DNA of 64,000 nt from Amylostereum areolatum. Taxonomy: Eukaryota > Basidiomycota > Agaricomycetes > Russulales > Stereaceae. Below are positions 36,885-47,946 of this stretch, one piece after another. A program made the position numbers and the translations under genes. Below the pieces are notes generated by a model. It was not told the origin of the DNA. It searched no databases and saw only the letters and a program-made list of their open reading frames with translations. Positions within the stretch are counted from its first letter, which is position 1, and every line of letters begins with the position of its first letter. Where the stretch lies: positions 357,163 to 421,162 of the forward strand of contig SAXG01000009.1 in NCBI GenBank assembly GCA_012932865.1, written 5' to 3'.

Positions 36885-38432
36885 GTTTGCGTAGGGCAGT
36901 TGCGTTCGGGGGAAGTCGTGCCCAACGTCTGAGCGAGCGATCGACCTCTGTTGGGATCGGGCGAAGTGCGCGGTCAGTTTGAGGATCAATGTCTACTTCG
37001 ACGGTCACGTACAGAGTGTCCTTCATCCATAAAACCGTCTGCTTCTTTGACATTTTCCCTGTGGTGGGACCAGGGGGGCGATGGCTTTCCTCGATACTGC
37101 AACAAATCCCGGAGCGGGCATCTACGGCATGGGCGCTCAATCAACTCGTCCATTCCACGTCCACTAGTGGAGGAAACTTACAGTTTTGTTCAACAGCGTT
37201 GCTCCCGCTTTGTGGCTCAGGATTACCGGTCTGCGGAAGGTCGAGCGGCTGCTGCCGCTGCACCCATCACTGGTAAACAAAATAGGTAATAGGTCAAGGC
37301 AACCGGTCGCTCACCTGAGTGCATCCGGCTTCATTCGAGACGTCGACGTCGACCGTGGTCTCATCGAAGGGGTTCTCCGTTGACTAGGGTAAGGTGTCAG
37401 TCCCGAGTTCACTGTATTTGTGTGGCAGGTGTACTCACTCGACTATCGACAGGTGGATGCCACTCGAACGCTGTGCCACTAGGGCCTGCGACCGCTGTCT
37501 GGTCGTCCACGACCTGTCGTATCCGCGACTCTGTATGAGCATGTTTTATCTCTATATTGGTGGAGAACCACTCACTACGTGGCGGTGGTTAACGGGCGCA
37601 GGCTTAGGACTGGGAGGAGCTTCAACCTCCGGAGAACGCGTCTGGTCCCGGTCATACGGAGGAGTGGGCGGGTGGTCGCCTCTATGGCCCATGTCGGTGC
37701 TGTTGCTGCAACTCATCGAGGCGTCGGCGGCGAGATGCAAGGTGTTCGAGGGTGTGGAAGGGGTGCGGAAGGTAAGGTCTTACCTCTTTTGCCCCGTTCG
37801 CTTTTATATTTATATTATAATCCATAGCACTGCATTCTGTCACACCAGATGTGAACAATGGGCCTCCCGGTCCCGTTGCGGTGCCACAATGACCGGCGCT
37901 TATTCCTTGAAGGTGCTTTTGCCTCCCTTGGAGTACGTCGCAACGAATAATAACAGTGTAAGAGGTGCACACTAAGTAGGAAATCGTTACTCACATTGTT
38001 ACTTTCTAAAGCTCTGGGAGTCTGCTGACAACTGGACCGCCGAGTCCCGCTCGTGCAGCACTGGCCCTTGAGAACAGAATCCAATCGGGTGGGGCGCCGG
38101 GACGGATAGACTCTCCAGAACCCGATCTATTACCATTGATATTCTCCATTGTCATTGTCATTCAAGTTCTATCGCCATTGTCGTTCAATCGGATCGATAT
38201 CAGTTCAATGGATCAATACAGATTGATATCGAGCATGTGATCGTGTCTGCTCCCACGCCCCTCGCTCCTCGTCCTTTATATCAACGGACTTTCATCCCTT
38301 TTGTCTGGACCGCGTCCCCACTTCTCGCTTTGACAACTTGTGGTGGGTTTTCCTTCCAGCCTATTGATACTTGCTGCTTCCTGACAATGATGCGATCGGA
38401 TCAACCGCACTTCCACAGACTCACTCAGCACG
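36885..38432. other. 1.5 kb region with possible minus-strand 5' exons
   Basis: Several protein-like minus-strand stretches occur: QPLDLPQTGNPEPQSGSN (about 37200-37260), FDETTVDVDVSNEAGC with a good donor after it (about 37315-37375) and PPTPPYDRDQTRSPEVEAPP (about 37600-37660). They could be upstream exons of the zinc-finger gene or a separate small gene. I cannot join them reliably. From 38100 to 38230 the sequence is AT-rich with TCATTGTCATT repeats and likely promoter for the F-box gene. Confidence 0.35.
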
Positions 38433-40181
38433 ATGCACGACTCCGCGATTTCACGTTTGGGACACGCAGCCGACGCGTCTGTCAACCATCCGCCCCTGCA
38501 CGAGTTATGCACGCTGTTGCAGCCCTTCGTCCTCGGTCCTAAAACCACCTCGCATTTACCGGTCGAAATTCTCAGCAAGATCTTCGCACAGCTCCCACCC
38601 TTCCTGCTCCTCCGAAACGACGACGACGGCTTTTCGTCCATTTCCGTCACGCACGTTTGCAGCCGCTGGCGACAAGTTGCGATCGAAGACCCCAAATTGT
38701 GGACGTTGGTTCCCCTATACAACTTGAAGTGGGCCGAATTGTTTCTAGAGCGATCCCGCGCCATGCCGGTGTACTTGTTCGACACGGTCGATACAAAACC
38801 CGAGGTATACCAGGCTGCGACGATGCTGGCCTTGCAGAAGGCGTCGGGAAGGCTCCGCAATATCCGTATCGTCCGTTCTGCGAGCGACCCGGACGTCGAG
38901 TGGGATCGCTTCTCAGGAGAAGTCCTTCATTTTCTTTCCACGACGCCTCTCCCGAACGCCGAAGCCGTCACGATCGACAACGGCGATCACCTCAGGACCT
39001 TCAGACGCGCGCTTCCCTTCCCACTGACCTTCGGTCAAGTGTCTTCGAGGCTCACGGAGCTGCACCTGTCCGCGTGTACCATCGCGGGCCCGGCACCCTA
39101 CCTATCGACCTCCCTCTGTGACCTTTCGCTCGCCAACAGTCGAGTGAGTGAGGGATTCCAGGACCTCCTAGAGGCCCTTTCCACCCTTCCCAACCTCGAA
39201 TATCTCCGACTCGTTCACATGGCCTCGCAATATCCACCACTTTTCGACACGCCTCCGTGGGTCATTGCATTCCCGAAGCTCCGTCACTTCTATATGAGGG
39301 ACCACATTGACGCCGTCGCGGCGATCAAGAGATGTCTCGTCGTTCCACAGCGGGCCTGCATCAACGTGGAATGCATACCGCGTCCAGGACACGACCTCGA
39401 CCAGGTTGACGAGTCCATCCGCTCCCTCCTTCTCTCCATGTTCTCCAGCGCAATCGGAGCTGGCATCACCTTGCGTTACGCCAGAGTTTGGCTAGGCGAG
39501 AAGCGCCTGGAGATCGACACGGTGAACCCGCCTGCGCTTTCTCCGCCCTCTGCGCACCCGTTCAGTCCTGCGACCTCCCCGCAAGAAGTAGAGGCACGTC
39601 GCAGTCTCCGTGCTCAATACAGCATGGAGAGAATCGCCGCTCACAGGAGATGGGACGATGAAGACGACTCGGTTCCAGACCTGTTTCAAAGTTCCATGTC
39701 GATCGTTGTATCCCTCGAAGGTGACGACGAGGGCAACGAGTCTCCGGACCACAATATCGACATTAATGTCCTTTCCTTGCTCCCTCCCATCTCCGAAGTT
39801 CATCTACGCATATCCCATCCTGATTTCACCATTGCCGAGTGGGTGGAGCTCGGTACCAACTCGTTTTGGAACCAAGTGGAAACGGTTTGCGTCGGAGGGG
39901 GGCAGGCTATCCGGCTCATCATCGCCCTCGCTACATTGGATGAAGGAGCTCCTTTCTTTCCTGCCTTGTCCAACCTGAACATCTCATTGGCGGGGGCTAC
40001 ACTTTCTCCTCAGGAACATGGAGCTCCTTGGGAGCGAACTTTTGACAGGGCTGCGAGCGCGAGCGCAGATTGTCTTCCCTCTGCCACGCTTGGAACTCCT
40101 TGGATGCCATGTTCCGGAGGACATGAGGGCGGAACTGGCAATCAGTGCGTTCAAAAAGTAGCGTTCGCACTGAACCAGTAA
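38433..40181 (+). CDS. F-box protein with LRR-like body (copy 1)
   Basis: Substrate-recognition subunit of an SCF ubiquitin ligase, by family. Single exon. Residues about 42-95 form the F-box: HLPVEILSKIFAQLPPFLLL then ISVTHVCSRWRQVAIEDPKL with WTLVPL. The rest has leucine-rich segments such as LTELHLSACTIAG and LPNLEYLRLVHM and an acidic, low-complexity insert near residue 380. The literal frame ends at 40181, but an extra G in the run at 39992-39996 probably causes that. In the next frame the protein continues LLRNMELLGSELLTGL and ends ISAFKK at 40161, which resembles the rest of the family better. It is a paralogue of the gene at 42132, with the CK2 beta gene between them. Confidence 0.8.
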   Translation: MHDSAISRLGHAADASVNHPPLHELCTLLQPFVLGPKTTSHLPVEILSKIFAQLPPFLLLRNDDDGFSSISVTHVCSRWRQVAIEDPKLWTLVPLYNLKWAELFLERSRAMPVYLFDTVDTKPEVYQAATMLALQKASGRLRNIRIVRSASDPDVEWDRFSGEVLHFLSTTPLPNAEAVTIDNGDHLRTFRRALPFPLTFGQVSSRLTELHLSACTIAGPAPYLSTSLCDLSLANSRVSEGFQDLLEALSTLPNLEYLRLVHMASQYPPLFDTPPWVIAFPKLRHFYMRDHIDAVAAIKRCLVVPQRACINVECIPRPGHDLDQVDESIRSLLLSMFSSAIGAGITLRYARVWLGEKRLEIDTVNPPALSPPSAHPFSPATSPQEVEARRSLRAQYSMERIAAHRRWDDEDDSVPDLFQSSMSIVVSLEGDDEGNESPDHNIDINVLSLLPPISEVHLRISHPDFTIAEWVELGTNSFWNQVETVCVGGGQAIRLIIALATLDEGAPFFPALSNLNISLAGATLSPQEHGAPWERTFDRAASASADCLPSATLGTPWMPCSGGHEGGTGNQCVQKVAFALNQ

Positions 40182-40695
40182 CTGCGCAGGCGAGTTCCTT
40201 CTTTCTGTTGACCACACAACTCTCTGACTTCTCCATTTCCTCCCATTACAGCAGCTTCAATATCACTAAACCCAGTCGCGGAGGGAAACGAAGCCAGAAG
40301 TTGTACATGTGGTGTAAGATATCAGAATGTGTCGAGGCTTGAAAACGTTGTTCCCGCTGTAAACTTTCACTTGCTATCAATCGTCCATATCGTGCTTCAG
40401 CCTGAGGAATCGGGCTTCGAGTCTCGATACATAGATGTGATTTCTGTTGAGCCTAGTCATCAAGCAGTAAGTAATCCACCAGGTTCACTCGGAAACCAGC
40501 AGAGATTCAGATGTTTGCTGAGTTTGGGGTCTTGGGCAATGGATACGAGGATACCAGCGTATTGGCTTCGGTATGGTTTGGTTCGGTGATTATTGGGTCG
40601 ACGCCCGTCACGCCCATGTATATGTATGTAGTACTTAGCCAAAATAAAAAAGATGCATTGACCCTCAACCTCAAAGGTACAGGACCAGGCAAAGT
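40182..40695. other. Convergent 3' intergenic region
   Basis: Between F-box copy 1 (+) and CK2 beta (-). AT-rich, no gene seen. Confidence 0.45.
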
Positions 40696-41818
40696 CTACT
40701 GTTGCTGTTGCGCTTCCAAAGCCTCAAGACGAGTAATCTGTCTGTGAAAGCACGAGAAAAATGTTGCATTAGAATTCCAAAGCGACGACTCGAGGGAAGT
40801 GCGAAGCGCACCTATCTCTGACGGCCTCCTGCCAGCGTTGCAGTTTCGCTATCTCGTTGACCTTGAACCCGAATATATGCGGCCTGTACCTCTCCGCTCG
40901 CGCCGCAACGTTCGCTGTGCTGATCCCCTCGCCAATCCCTTCTCCGGCACCTTCCATCTCCTCTCTTGCCCTAGCACGCCTGCGTGCCGCAACCTCCTCA
41001 GCGTTGTTTGTGGATCCAGACGGACGACCGATCTCGGAAGGTCCGTGCTTTGGCGGAATGAGGCTCGGATAGACGAGGTAAAGGAGGTGAGGGAATGAGG
41101 AACCAAAGTAGGCACCGTCGATGGACCCATGCCGAGAGGATTTGGGAGAGTAGATATCTTCGCAGCGGCCGCAGTATAGCTTGACAGACTTCTCGTAGGG
41201 CACGTCGGTCAGGCCGACGGGGAGGAGGGGTTGAGATTGGCAGAGGACGCGAGGGCAGCGACCGAAGTCCGCCTTTTTGTACTTCTCAAGCTATATAACA
41301 GAGGGGGTCAGTGTTTGAACTGGAACGAGCCATGCTACCACGCACCATCTTCTGGAGACCGCGAGCGGTTACGATCCAACGTGCGTGGATGAGACCATAC
41401 AGCAGCCTTGCTTGGATGTCGAGTGAGCCGCGAAGTTCGTCGTGAAAGTCTTCATCTGATAAGGTTTAAGGGTTGATGACAGAGGTCATAGAGTGCTCAC
41501 ACACCAAGGTTGTCGGTGATCAGGTCTAGAGCTTGAGAGTAGTTCTGGACTTCGGTGTTTAGGCCTGTCAGGTTGAATCTGTCGAGGATGTAGTCCTCCT
41601 CGACTTCGCAGAAGTACTCATTTCCCTTGGAGGAAAGGAACCAGGAGATCCACTAGGCAACTACTGAGCGTTTGTGCTGCGCGAGCGAAGACAGGACATA
41701 CCGAGCTGTGGCAAACGGTCGCATGAGCAAAGTGAACGGCGATGTTAGCGTCCCGACTCACTTGGAGTAGTCAGAATCGGATCCGGTGGAAGGATCGTCC
41801 ACTTTATGGCAATAAAAA
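40696..41818 (-). CDS. Casein kinase 2 regulatory beta subunit
   Basis: Regulatory subunit of the CK2 holoenzyme. Pieces in order: acidic [115 protein letters not shown] (first zinc-ribbon cysteines), [20 protein letters not shown] (second pair), [38 protein letters not shown] and a last exon ending [10 protein letters not shown] at 40696. Four zinc cysteines and the dimer interface are present. The 5' end is unresolved: no ATG precedes the acidic exon in frame, and the acidic exon does not join WISWF in phase, so a base error or an unseen first exon is likely (an ATG exists at 41948). It sits between two F-box paralogues on the opposite strand. Confidence 0.85.
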
Positions 41819-42131
41819 CGAGTCAGGACGACAATCGGAACGGATAGGCGGGAAAGAAGGACTGACTGGTGAGGGTAACGAAGAGAGCGGCTATGGTCAC
41901 GATCTTGGATCGAGTAACGTGTGACTGAACGGTGAATCGTGGTGACATTGAGCAGTCACTAGTCACTCTCCGGTCGTTGCCATCGTCTACTTACTTACTT
42001 TGCCCTCGAAATACGAAATGGTACGCTGGTCCTTTGGAAGCCAGAGCTGAACGCACAACAGGTACTCGTTATTTTCTATTTGTACTGATGTCACCCAAGT
42101 CTCACCGAGTTCGACGCACAGGAAGTTGAAC
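41819..42131. other. Divergent promoter, CK2 beta and F-box copy 2
   Basis: About 310 bp; may include the missing first exon of CK2 beta. No clear TATA box seen. Confidence 0.4.
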
Positions 42132-43934
42132 ATGGATGAAGAGAATGTCTCCCAGTCCACGACGCCCTCGCACACAAGTGGCACAGGTAGTGCCACTGCT
42201 CCTGTGACGGCTCGAGCACTCCCAACACTAGCGTATCCCGATTCTCCCTCGATCATTTCAAGGTTTCCGACAGAAATCCTCATGGAAATATTTAGCTATC
42301 TTCCCGTAGACGACCAAACCCCGCCAAAATGGGTTGACGTGTCCTACGTCTGCAGATGGTGGCGAGTTGTCGCTCTCGACCATGGCACATTGTGGACACA
42401 ACTTCCACTGCAAAGCCCCAACTGGACCAAGGTGTTCCTTCAGTGTTCGAAGGCGGCCCTCATATCATTATCGACTTTATTTCCTCGTCCGGACGGGAGG
42501 TTTCTCTACTACGACTCCATGCGCCTTGTCCTTCCAGAACTCTACCGGCTCGTCAACCTAGTCCTTCTAGACAAGGGGGACGACGAATGGCAGGATTTTA
42601 TCCACTACGCATTCTCAGAAGTTGCTCGGTCCTCTCTCCCGGTCCTTCAGAGGTTCATCATCTGGTCGATAGACGGGCGAGAAACACGCGAAGTTACCAC
42701 CGACATCCCAGACGCTCTATTCGCCACCAACTCCCCGCCTCCGTCTCTGCACGAGGTCTCACTACAGTCATGCAACCTCTCGTCCGCATGTCCTCTTTTC
42801 TCCCCAAACCTGACCACCCTCATCGTCGCACAAAGCCGGATCGGAACCCGTTTAGAAGACCTTCTGGCCGTTCTTTCCCGGCTTCCTAAACTCCAGAATC
42901 TGCAACTTTCAGATGTCGTTTCAGGCCTCGACGACGGTCCACCCGCCGGTTTCGGCTCGAATTCCGTCCCACTCCTCAATCTATCCTACCTCACTATAAG
43001 CGAAGACATATATATCACAGGCAGTCTTATGCAATGCCTCGTCATTCCCCAACAAGCACACGTCAACCTCCACTGTCGCCAACTTCCCCAGCAAGAGTCC
43101 TTTGTCGTCCAAGAAAAGATTGAGCGTCTCGCCAGTGTATTGTTCACCTCTGCTGTGGAGGCTGGGCTGGTCATGCGGAACGTCAAGATAGAGTCCACGT
43201 CGTCCAAGTTCTCGCTCATAACAGCCAATCCACCATCGCTATCCCCAGCAATAGCTCATCGACCCATCAAAGCTACCTCCCTCGCAGATCTTAGAGAGCG
43301 CGGCGCGATGCGCCGGCCATCGGCTGACCACAATATGCCACCCAACCCCGATCTCTTCCAGCGGCACATGGAACTGACCATCGAGGCCCGCCCGCCGTCG
43401 CTCGCCGACTTCCCCGTCTTTTTCCTGCGAGTGCAAGACCGACTCCCCGAGATGGCGGAACTGCACATGTTCACGTATTCCCTCGAGCTCGAGACATCGG
43501 ATGGGTGGCTTGCGCGCGGGCGCTCGAGGCAATGGCAGAACCTCGAATCGGTCGTCGCACAGGCAGCCGGAGCTGTCGCCCTCGCTGCCGCGTTGTACAG
43601 GGCGAGCATTGCGGACGATGAATCGGAGGACCAGCCGCCCTTCCTTCCTATGCTGGCGTATATAAGCCTCCACCGTTTCCGCATGGAGCAGCCTGCCCGG
43701 AATCCAGAGTTCGACGAGGGCGGATTCTTGGCCGAATTGGACGGTGGAGACGGGGATTTGGACCCTGAGATGACCGTGTATGAAGTGTTACTGGAGGCAT
43801 TGAAATGGAGGACTGCCAGGTTTGGGAAGCTCCTGTGTCTCGAACTTCGCTCGGTGGAATTGACCGAGGAGATGGAGACACAGCTTTCTGAGTACGTCGA
43901 CGAGGAAGGTATCTTTATTTGCAAGAAAGATTGA
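42132..43934 (+). CDS. F-box protein with LRR-like body (copy 2)
   Basis: Single-exon F-box protein of 600 residues, intact. It starts MDEENVSQSTTPSHTSG at 42132. F-box at residues about 38-85: ISRFPTEILMEIFSYLPVDD, then VSYVCRWWRVVALDHGTLWT. It aligns with copy 1 throughout, for example CLVIPQQAHVNLHC versus CLVVPQRACINVEC and ITANPPSLSP versus DTVNPPALSP. The C-terminus ends YVDEEGIFICKKD. Leucine-rich segments (LPKLQNLQLSDVVSGL) follow the F-box. By family it recruits substrates to SCF through SKP1; the substrates are unknown. Confidence 0.85.
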   Translation: MDEENVSQSTTPSHTSGTGSATAPVTARALPTLAYPDSPSIISRFPTEILMEIFSYLPVDDQTPPKWVDVSYVCRWWRVVALDHGTLWTQLPLQSPNWTKVFLQCSKAALISLSTLFPRPDGRFLYYDSMRLVLPELYRLVNLVLLDKGDDEWQDFIHYAFSEVARSSLPVLQRFIIWSIDGRETREVTTDIPDALFATNSPPPSLHEVSLQSCNLSSACPLFSPNLTTLIVAQSRIGTRLEDLLAVLSRLPKLQNLQLSDVVSGLDDGPPAGFGSNSVPLLNLSYLTISEDIYITGSLMQCLVIPQQAHVNLHCRQLPQQESFVVQEKIERLASVLFTSAVEAGLVMRNVKIESTSSKFSLITANPPSLSPAIAHRPIKATSLADLRERGAMRRPSADHNMPPNPDLFQRHMELTIEARPPSLADFPVFFLRVQDRLPEMAELHMFTYSLELETSDGWLARGRSRQWQNLESVVAQAAGAVALAAALYRASIADDESEDQPPFLPMLAYISLHRFRMEQPARNPEFDEGGFLAELDGGDGDLDPEMTVYEVLLEALKWRTARFGKLLCLELRSVELTEEMETQLSEYVDEEGIFICKKD

Positions 43935-44208
43935 TGTATAGGACAATGCGTTCCGGTATCACATCTGGTCCTTTCCGCCTATACTTACTTACATACTCAG
44001 TACTCGGTACATACTCATGAAGCAAAACTGAAGGAGTAAAAGTTGATTGAAGCTAAGTAGTATTTTCGGCGATAGGTTCACTTGTCCGAAGTTGTCGTAA
44101 CGGAAAATAAAGTTATCTCGGTGCTATCCTCCGACTCCAGAATCGTGACCTGCGTCCTCCGCTGCCCTTCGCTGCCCTCGACCGTCGACGACCGACGCAC
44201 TGAACATC

Positions 44209-44619
44209 ATGGCTTCCTCCCTCGCCTTCCGCTCACCGTTGTTTTCCCCCCGCCTTCTTGCATCGACCTCCCGCCGCCTCCTTTCTACGTCTCCAGCCAC
44301 CACCACCTCTCCCCCGAGTCCGGGGCCCACACCCGAGCCCAACACACACTACCGCATCACCCTCCGCCGCTCCGCCATCTCGCTCGGCGCACGTATTAAG
44401 GGCACCCTCGTCGCGCTCGGGCTCCACCGCCGCATGCAGACGGTCTATCACCGGCACAACCCCGAGACCGCGGGCAAAATCCTCGCCGTGAAGGAGCTCG
44501 TCGAGGTGGAGAACGTGCCCGAGAGCGCGGTGCGGGATAAAACGGAGCAGAGGAGGGAGAGGCGGGCGCCGAGGGGGTTCCAGGTGGTGAAGTCGATGTT
44601 GCCGCGCTCGCAGGCGTAG
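44209..44619 (+). CDS. MRPL33: Mitochondrial large ribosomal subunit protein uL30m
   Basis: Intact single exon of 136 residues. The N-terminal 35-40 residues are rich in Arg, Ser and Leu with no acid (MASSLAFRSPLFSPRLLAST), typical of a mitochondrial targeting peptide. The body holds the L30 fold: HYRITLRRSAISLGARIKGT, LVALGLHRRMQTVYHRH and ILAVKELVEVENVPE. It ends SMLPRSQA. The length fits fungal MRPL33 plus presequence. A component of the mitoribosome. Confidence 0.88.
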   Translation: MASSLAFRSPLFSPRLLASTSRRLLSTSPATTTSPPSPGPTPEPNTHYRITLRRSAISLGARIKGTLVALGLHRRMQTVYHRHNPETAGKILAVKELVEVENVPESAVRDKTEQRRERRAPRGFQVVKSMLPRSQA

Positions 44620-44997
44620 CACTACCCGAGGACAACACACGGCGTGGCCTCGTTCGACTTACTCTACGGTGCGTGTACGCGAGTTGGTGCCAGTATTCTG
44701 CAAAGCTGACGGGGGCTTGCATGTAGATGGGTAGATGTTTTTTTGTCCTGGCTGTCTAATGTTATTTTGCTCGGTCTCGGCACTATGTATACTTGGGCGC
44801 ATACACGATTTACGTGTTGTCCTTCAGTTGATGGATGGACCCATTTCGTAATGGCTCGACCGGGTTCGCCAACTCGATGAGTCACGATGCAAAAAGGGGA
44901 CGAATTCCTTATGTTACTTCTAGTACGGGTATACCATGCAATGATCCCAAATATCTAGTCCATAACAATGTCCGTGCCCCAACGTTTAGGAGACACC
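44620..44997. other. Convergent 3' intergenic region
   Basis: Between uL30m (+) and the GUP1-like gene (-). Nothing seen beyond likely 3' UTRs. Confidence 0.45.
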
Positions 44998-47300
44998 CTA
45001 ACACCTCCTGTTGATCCCGTTCCTCAACTCCTCTTCCCTGACCAACAGGTCAGCCCATATCCTCACCGTGCGCAAAAGATAGAGGACATACCTGTACTCG
45101 AACATGACCTGGACACCCACAAACAGTCCGGCACATGCACATACGAGGAACCGCATCCCTACGCCCACGATCAGCGCTCAACGTCGAGGTCGTGTGTGAC
45201 AGCGAGAAGAAACTCCACCTGCAAAGGTCCCCACGATTTCCCGCAACATATACAGCACGCCCTCCGTCCCGACGACGAACCCAACCAGGTTCGCCGCCAC
45301 CATCATGAATCCGTTCATAACAGCGCCGACGGCGCATGCATGCCTGTACCACCACTCTCCTGCAAACTTAGCACATGGAGATGTCAGGTGAGATGAGGCA
45401 GACGGCAGAGAGGAGGAGGACGAACTTTGGACGCTGGAAGGGCTTGCTTCGCTGCCAGCTCAGGCAGGATGAACAGCGTGATGAGCCAGCCCCATGTCAG
45501 CAGGCGGAACGATAGATCGTGCCAGAGTGCCACGAAGGTGAACACGAGTAGACTTGCCAGGACCACGCGTTTCGTTCCGCCGAGAGGGATGTAAATGTAC
45601 CTACCAACCTCGAGTGTCAGCGTCAACGGGCCAGAAGGGGATAATGGCCGAAGAGCGTACCGCACGATCCAGAGATTGTACGACCTGTGCCAGCTCCGCC
45701 AAAAGCCAAGGGTGGAGTAGTTGTTGGCCATACAGCGCACCATGTTCTCGGGAGGGTCGACGCCGTCGAGCAGAGCCCAGAGGCGGAAGAACCGCCATGG
45801 AAGCAGGAGCTGTGTGTACCGTCAGACTCAAGGACGATAACACAACAGCAACCACGCACTTTCAACCACACGACGATGAGGTTCCAGACGCCGATCATGC
45901 TCAACTCAGCAGGGCTGTCGCCATGCCAAGCGTGCGCATCCTTGATCGCGACGACGTACATGTAGTGCAGCACCAGCTCCATCGTGAACAGAGTGCCCAG
46001 GAAGCGCAGTGCATAGCGGAACGTGCTGGAAGTGGAGATAGACAGCGGCCGCGCCAACTAGATGATACTCGATTATTTGGGTGTATATGGAGAAGGCGAG
46101 GGAAACGAACCTGCCACATGAAGTCGTTGAACGTCATGATAGGCCCGGCAATGTAAAGCGGAGGATACAGCACGTATGCGAGGTAGTTCCTAAAGGTATA
46201 CACCTCCGGCGAGTGGTACGTCGTCGTCCGTTGCTTATGCGAAAGGTCCGAACCAGACTAAAAATAGGACCATGGATATTGGGTTCGATGAAAAGCGACT
46301 ATGAACGTACATCGAGTGTGCCGACGCGATTAAGCGCCCAGTAATAGTCCATATTGAACGAGACGAGCCGGAGCATGGTGATGTTGAAGCTGACGTGCCA
46401 GCGTGGGTACACGCCCGACCAGCTATCCTGACCAGCCGATGTTCAGCCGTCACGGCAGCACGCACTCCAAGGAGAAGGCAACGCACCCAATACGCGAGTC
46501 CGGGGTGCACGCTTGAGAAACGGTAGCCGCCGAACCGTTCGTTCGCGAAGAGCACAGCGCAGTTGAACACCCAGGTCGCCAGGACGGACCACTTGGCGCC
46601 GTTCCCGGTCCACGGCGACTGGTGTAGTTGGCGCTCAAGATGAGCAACACTTTGACGGCGCTCGAGCCGTGGAGGACCGCGAGCATGACGAGGGAGAAGA
46701 GAGCATAGAAGGGGAGCCGGTGAAGATTGTCGGCGACCTGCGCGGACGCGCGTCGGATGGGGCGGGTGTAGAGGTACTTTAAGATGAAGAATATGAGGAG
46801 GAAAGCGGTGAGGGCAGGGATGTTGGAGCGGAAGGATCGGTATTGGACGTCGCTGTTGTCCTGAGCACAGTCTGAGCGCACGACCGGGGGGCCCAACGAC
46901 GCCCGCACTCACCACTTGACGACCAAACAGCCACCCCGGGGCAAGTCGATGTCGGTAGGACTGGTGATTGGGATGGGACGCTGTGGAGGAGGATCAGACG
47001 AGATGGGTTGCGAGAAAAAGGAAAGGTGGGCGACGCACTCGAGCTGAGGGAGACGGGCACCCACACCATCCAGGGCACGACGACCGCGAACACGACGTAG
47101 TAGAACATGAATTCCGGCGTGCGCCATCGTGAACCGGTCGCGTTCTCCGTGCCACGGTGGGTGGAAGGGACGTCGACGGTGAGTCGGATGATGCCCGTGC
47201 GCACGCTCGGGGTTGGTGCTTGGTGCGCCTCGCCGAGCTCGAGCGGGGAGAGCGAGCGACGGAGTTCTGTGGGCATGTCCAGGATTATGTCGCCTGACAT
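44998..47300 (-). CDS. GUP1: GUP1-like membrane-bound O-acyltransferase (MBOAT)
   Basis: Polytopic ER membrane acyltransferase; Gup1 remodels GPI-anchor lipids in yeast. It starts [20 protein letters not shown] at 47300. Pieces: [98 protein letters not shown] with [68 protein letters not shown] (conserved Asn/Trp region), [11 protein letters not shown] and [19 protein letters not shown] with the MBOAT His, ending [11 protein letters not shown] at 44998. About ten short introns join in phase; one step near 46620 looks like an indel. All MBOAT residues are present. Confidence 0.87.
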
Positions 47301-47946
47301 ACACGGTTTCGTTCAAACGAGCGTGGATGTCATCGTTGTAACTTGTAAGTGTGAGAGTCAAGATGCGCGATCAACGATTTCTGAAAGGCTTTTGATCCCA
47401 GGGCCCCTTGGGATTTCGTAGCTCAAGTATTAGAACTTTTACAACGAGGAGCATGCAGCTACTAGGTACATAAACTTGCAGAACTCCGGCCACCAGGAAG
47501 CTCCGTCCTGCGTCTCAACGCTTAGCAGACGGTTCTGTGATCTGCATCCTCCGCCCCATGTCCGTGAAATGGAAGTTGTATAAACGTTGGTCAGGGAGTG
47601 GGCGAGCTGGGTGGCGTTTCTTTTCCCGTAGTTCCTGGACATAGATTATGATGGTTTGAAGGCGATGGCAGTCAAGAGAAGGAGCAATAAGTACCTGTAT
47701 AAATAGCCACATTGCTCTCCCGATCCACCGAGCCATTTGGGCGAAAAGTGGACTGCGTCGAAGCGCCATTTGCTGCTCTCTACATGCCTTGGATGATTGG
47801 GCTCTTGAAACCCGTGAATATGATGTGCGTTGTGTCTTTGTACGGGAACGATGACCATGCGACAAAGGCCGAGACAGTGGTTATGGAAAAACCGTGCTGT
47901 TGGGTGAGCTTGGTGCCAATGAAACGTCAAGATTGTCTACGTCTAG
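47301..47946. other. Intergenic region between GUP1-like start and UBA4 stop
   Basis: No gene seen on either strand. It should hold the GUP1 promoter and the UBA4 3' UTR. Confidence 0.45.
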
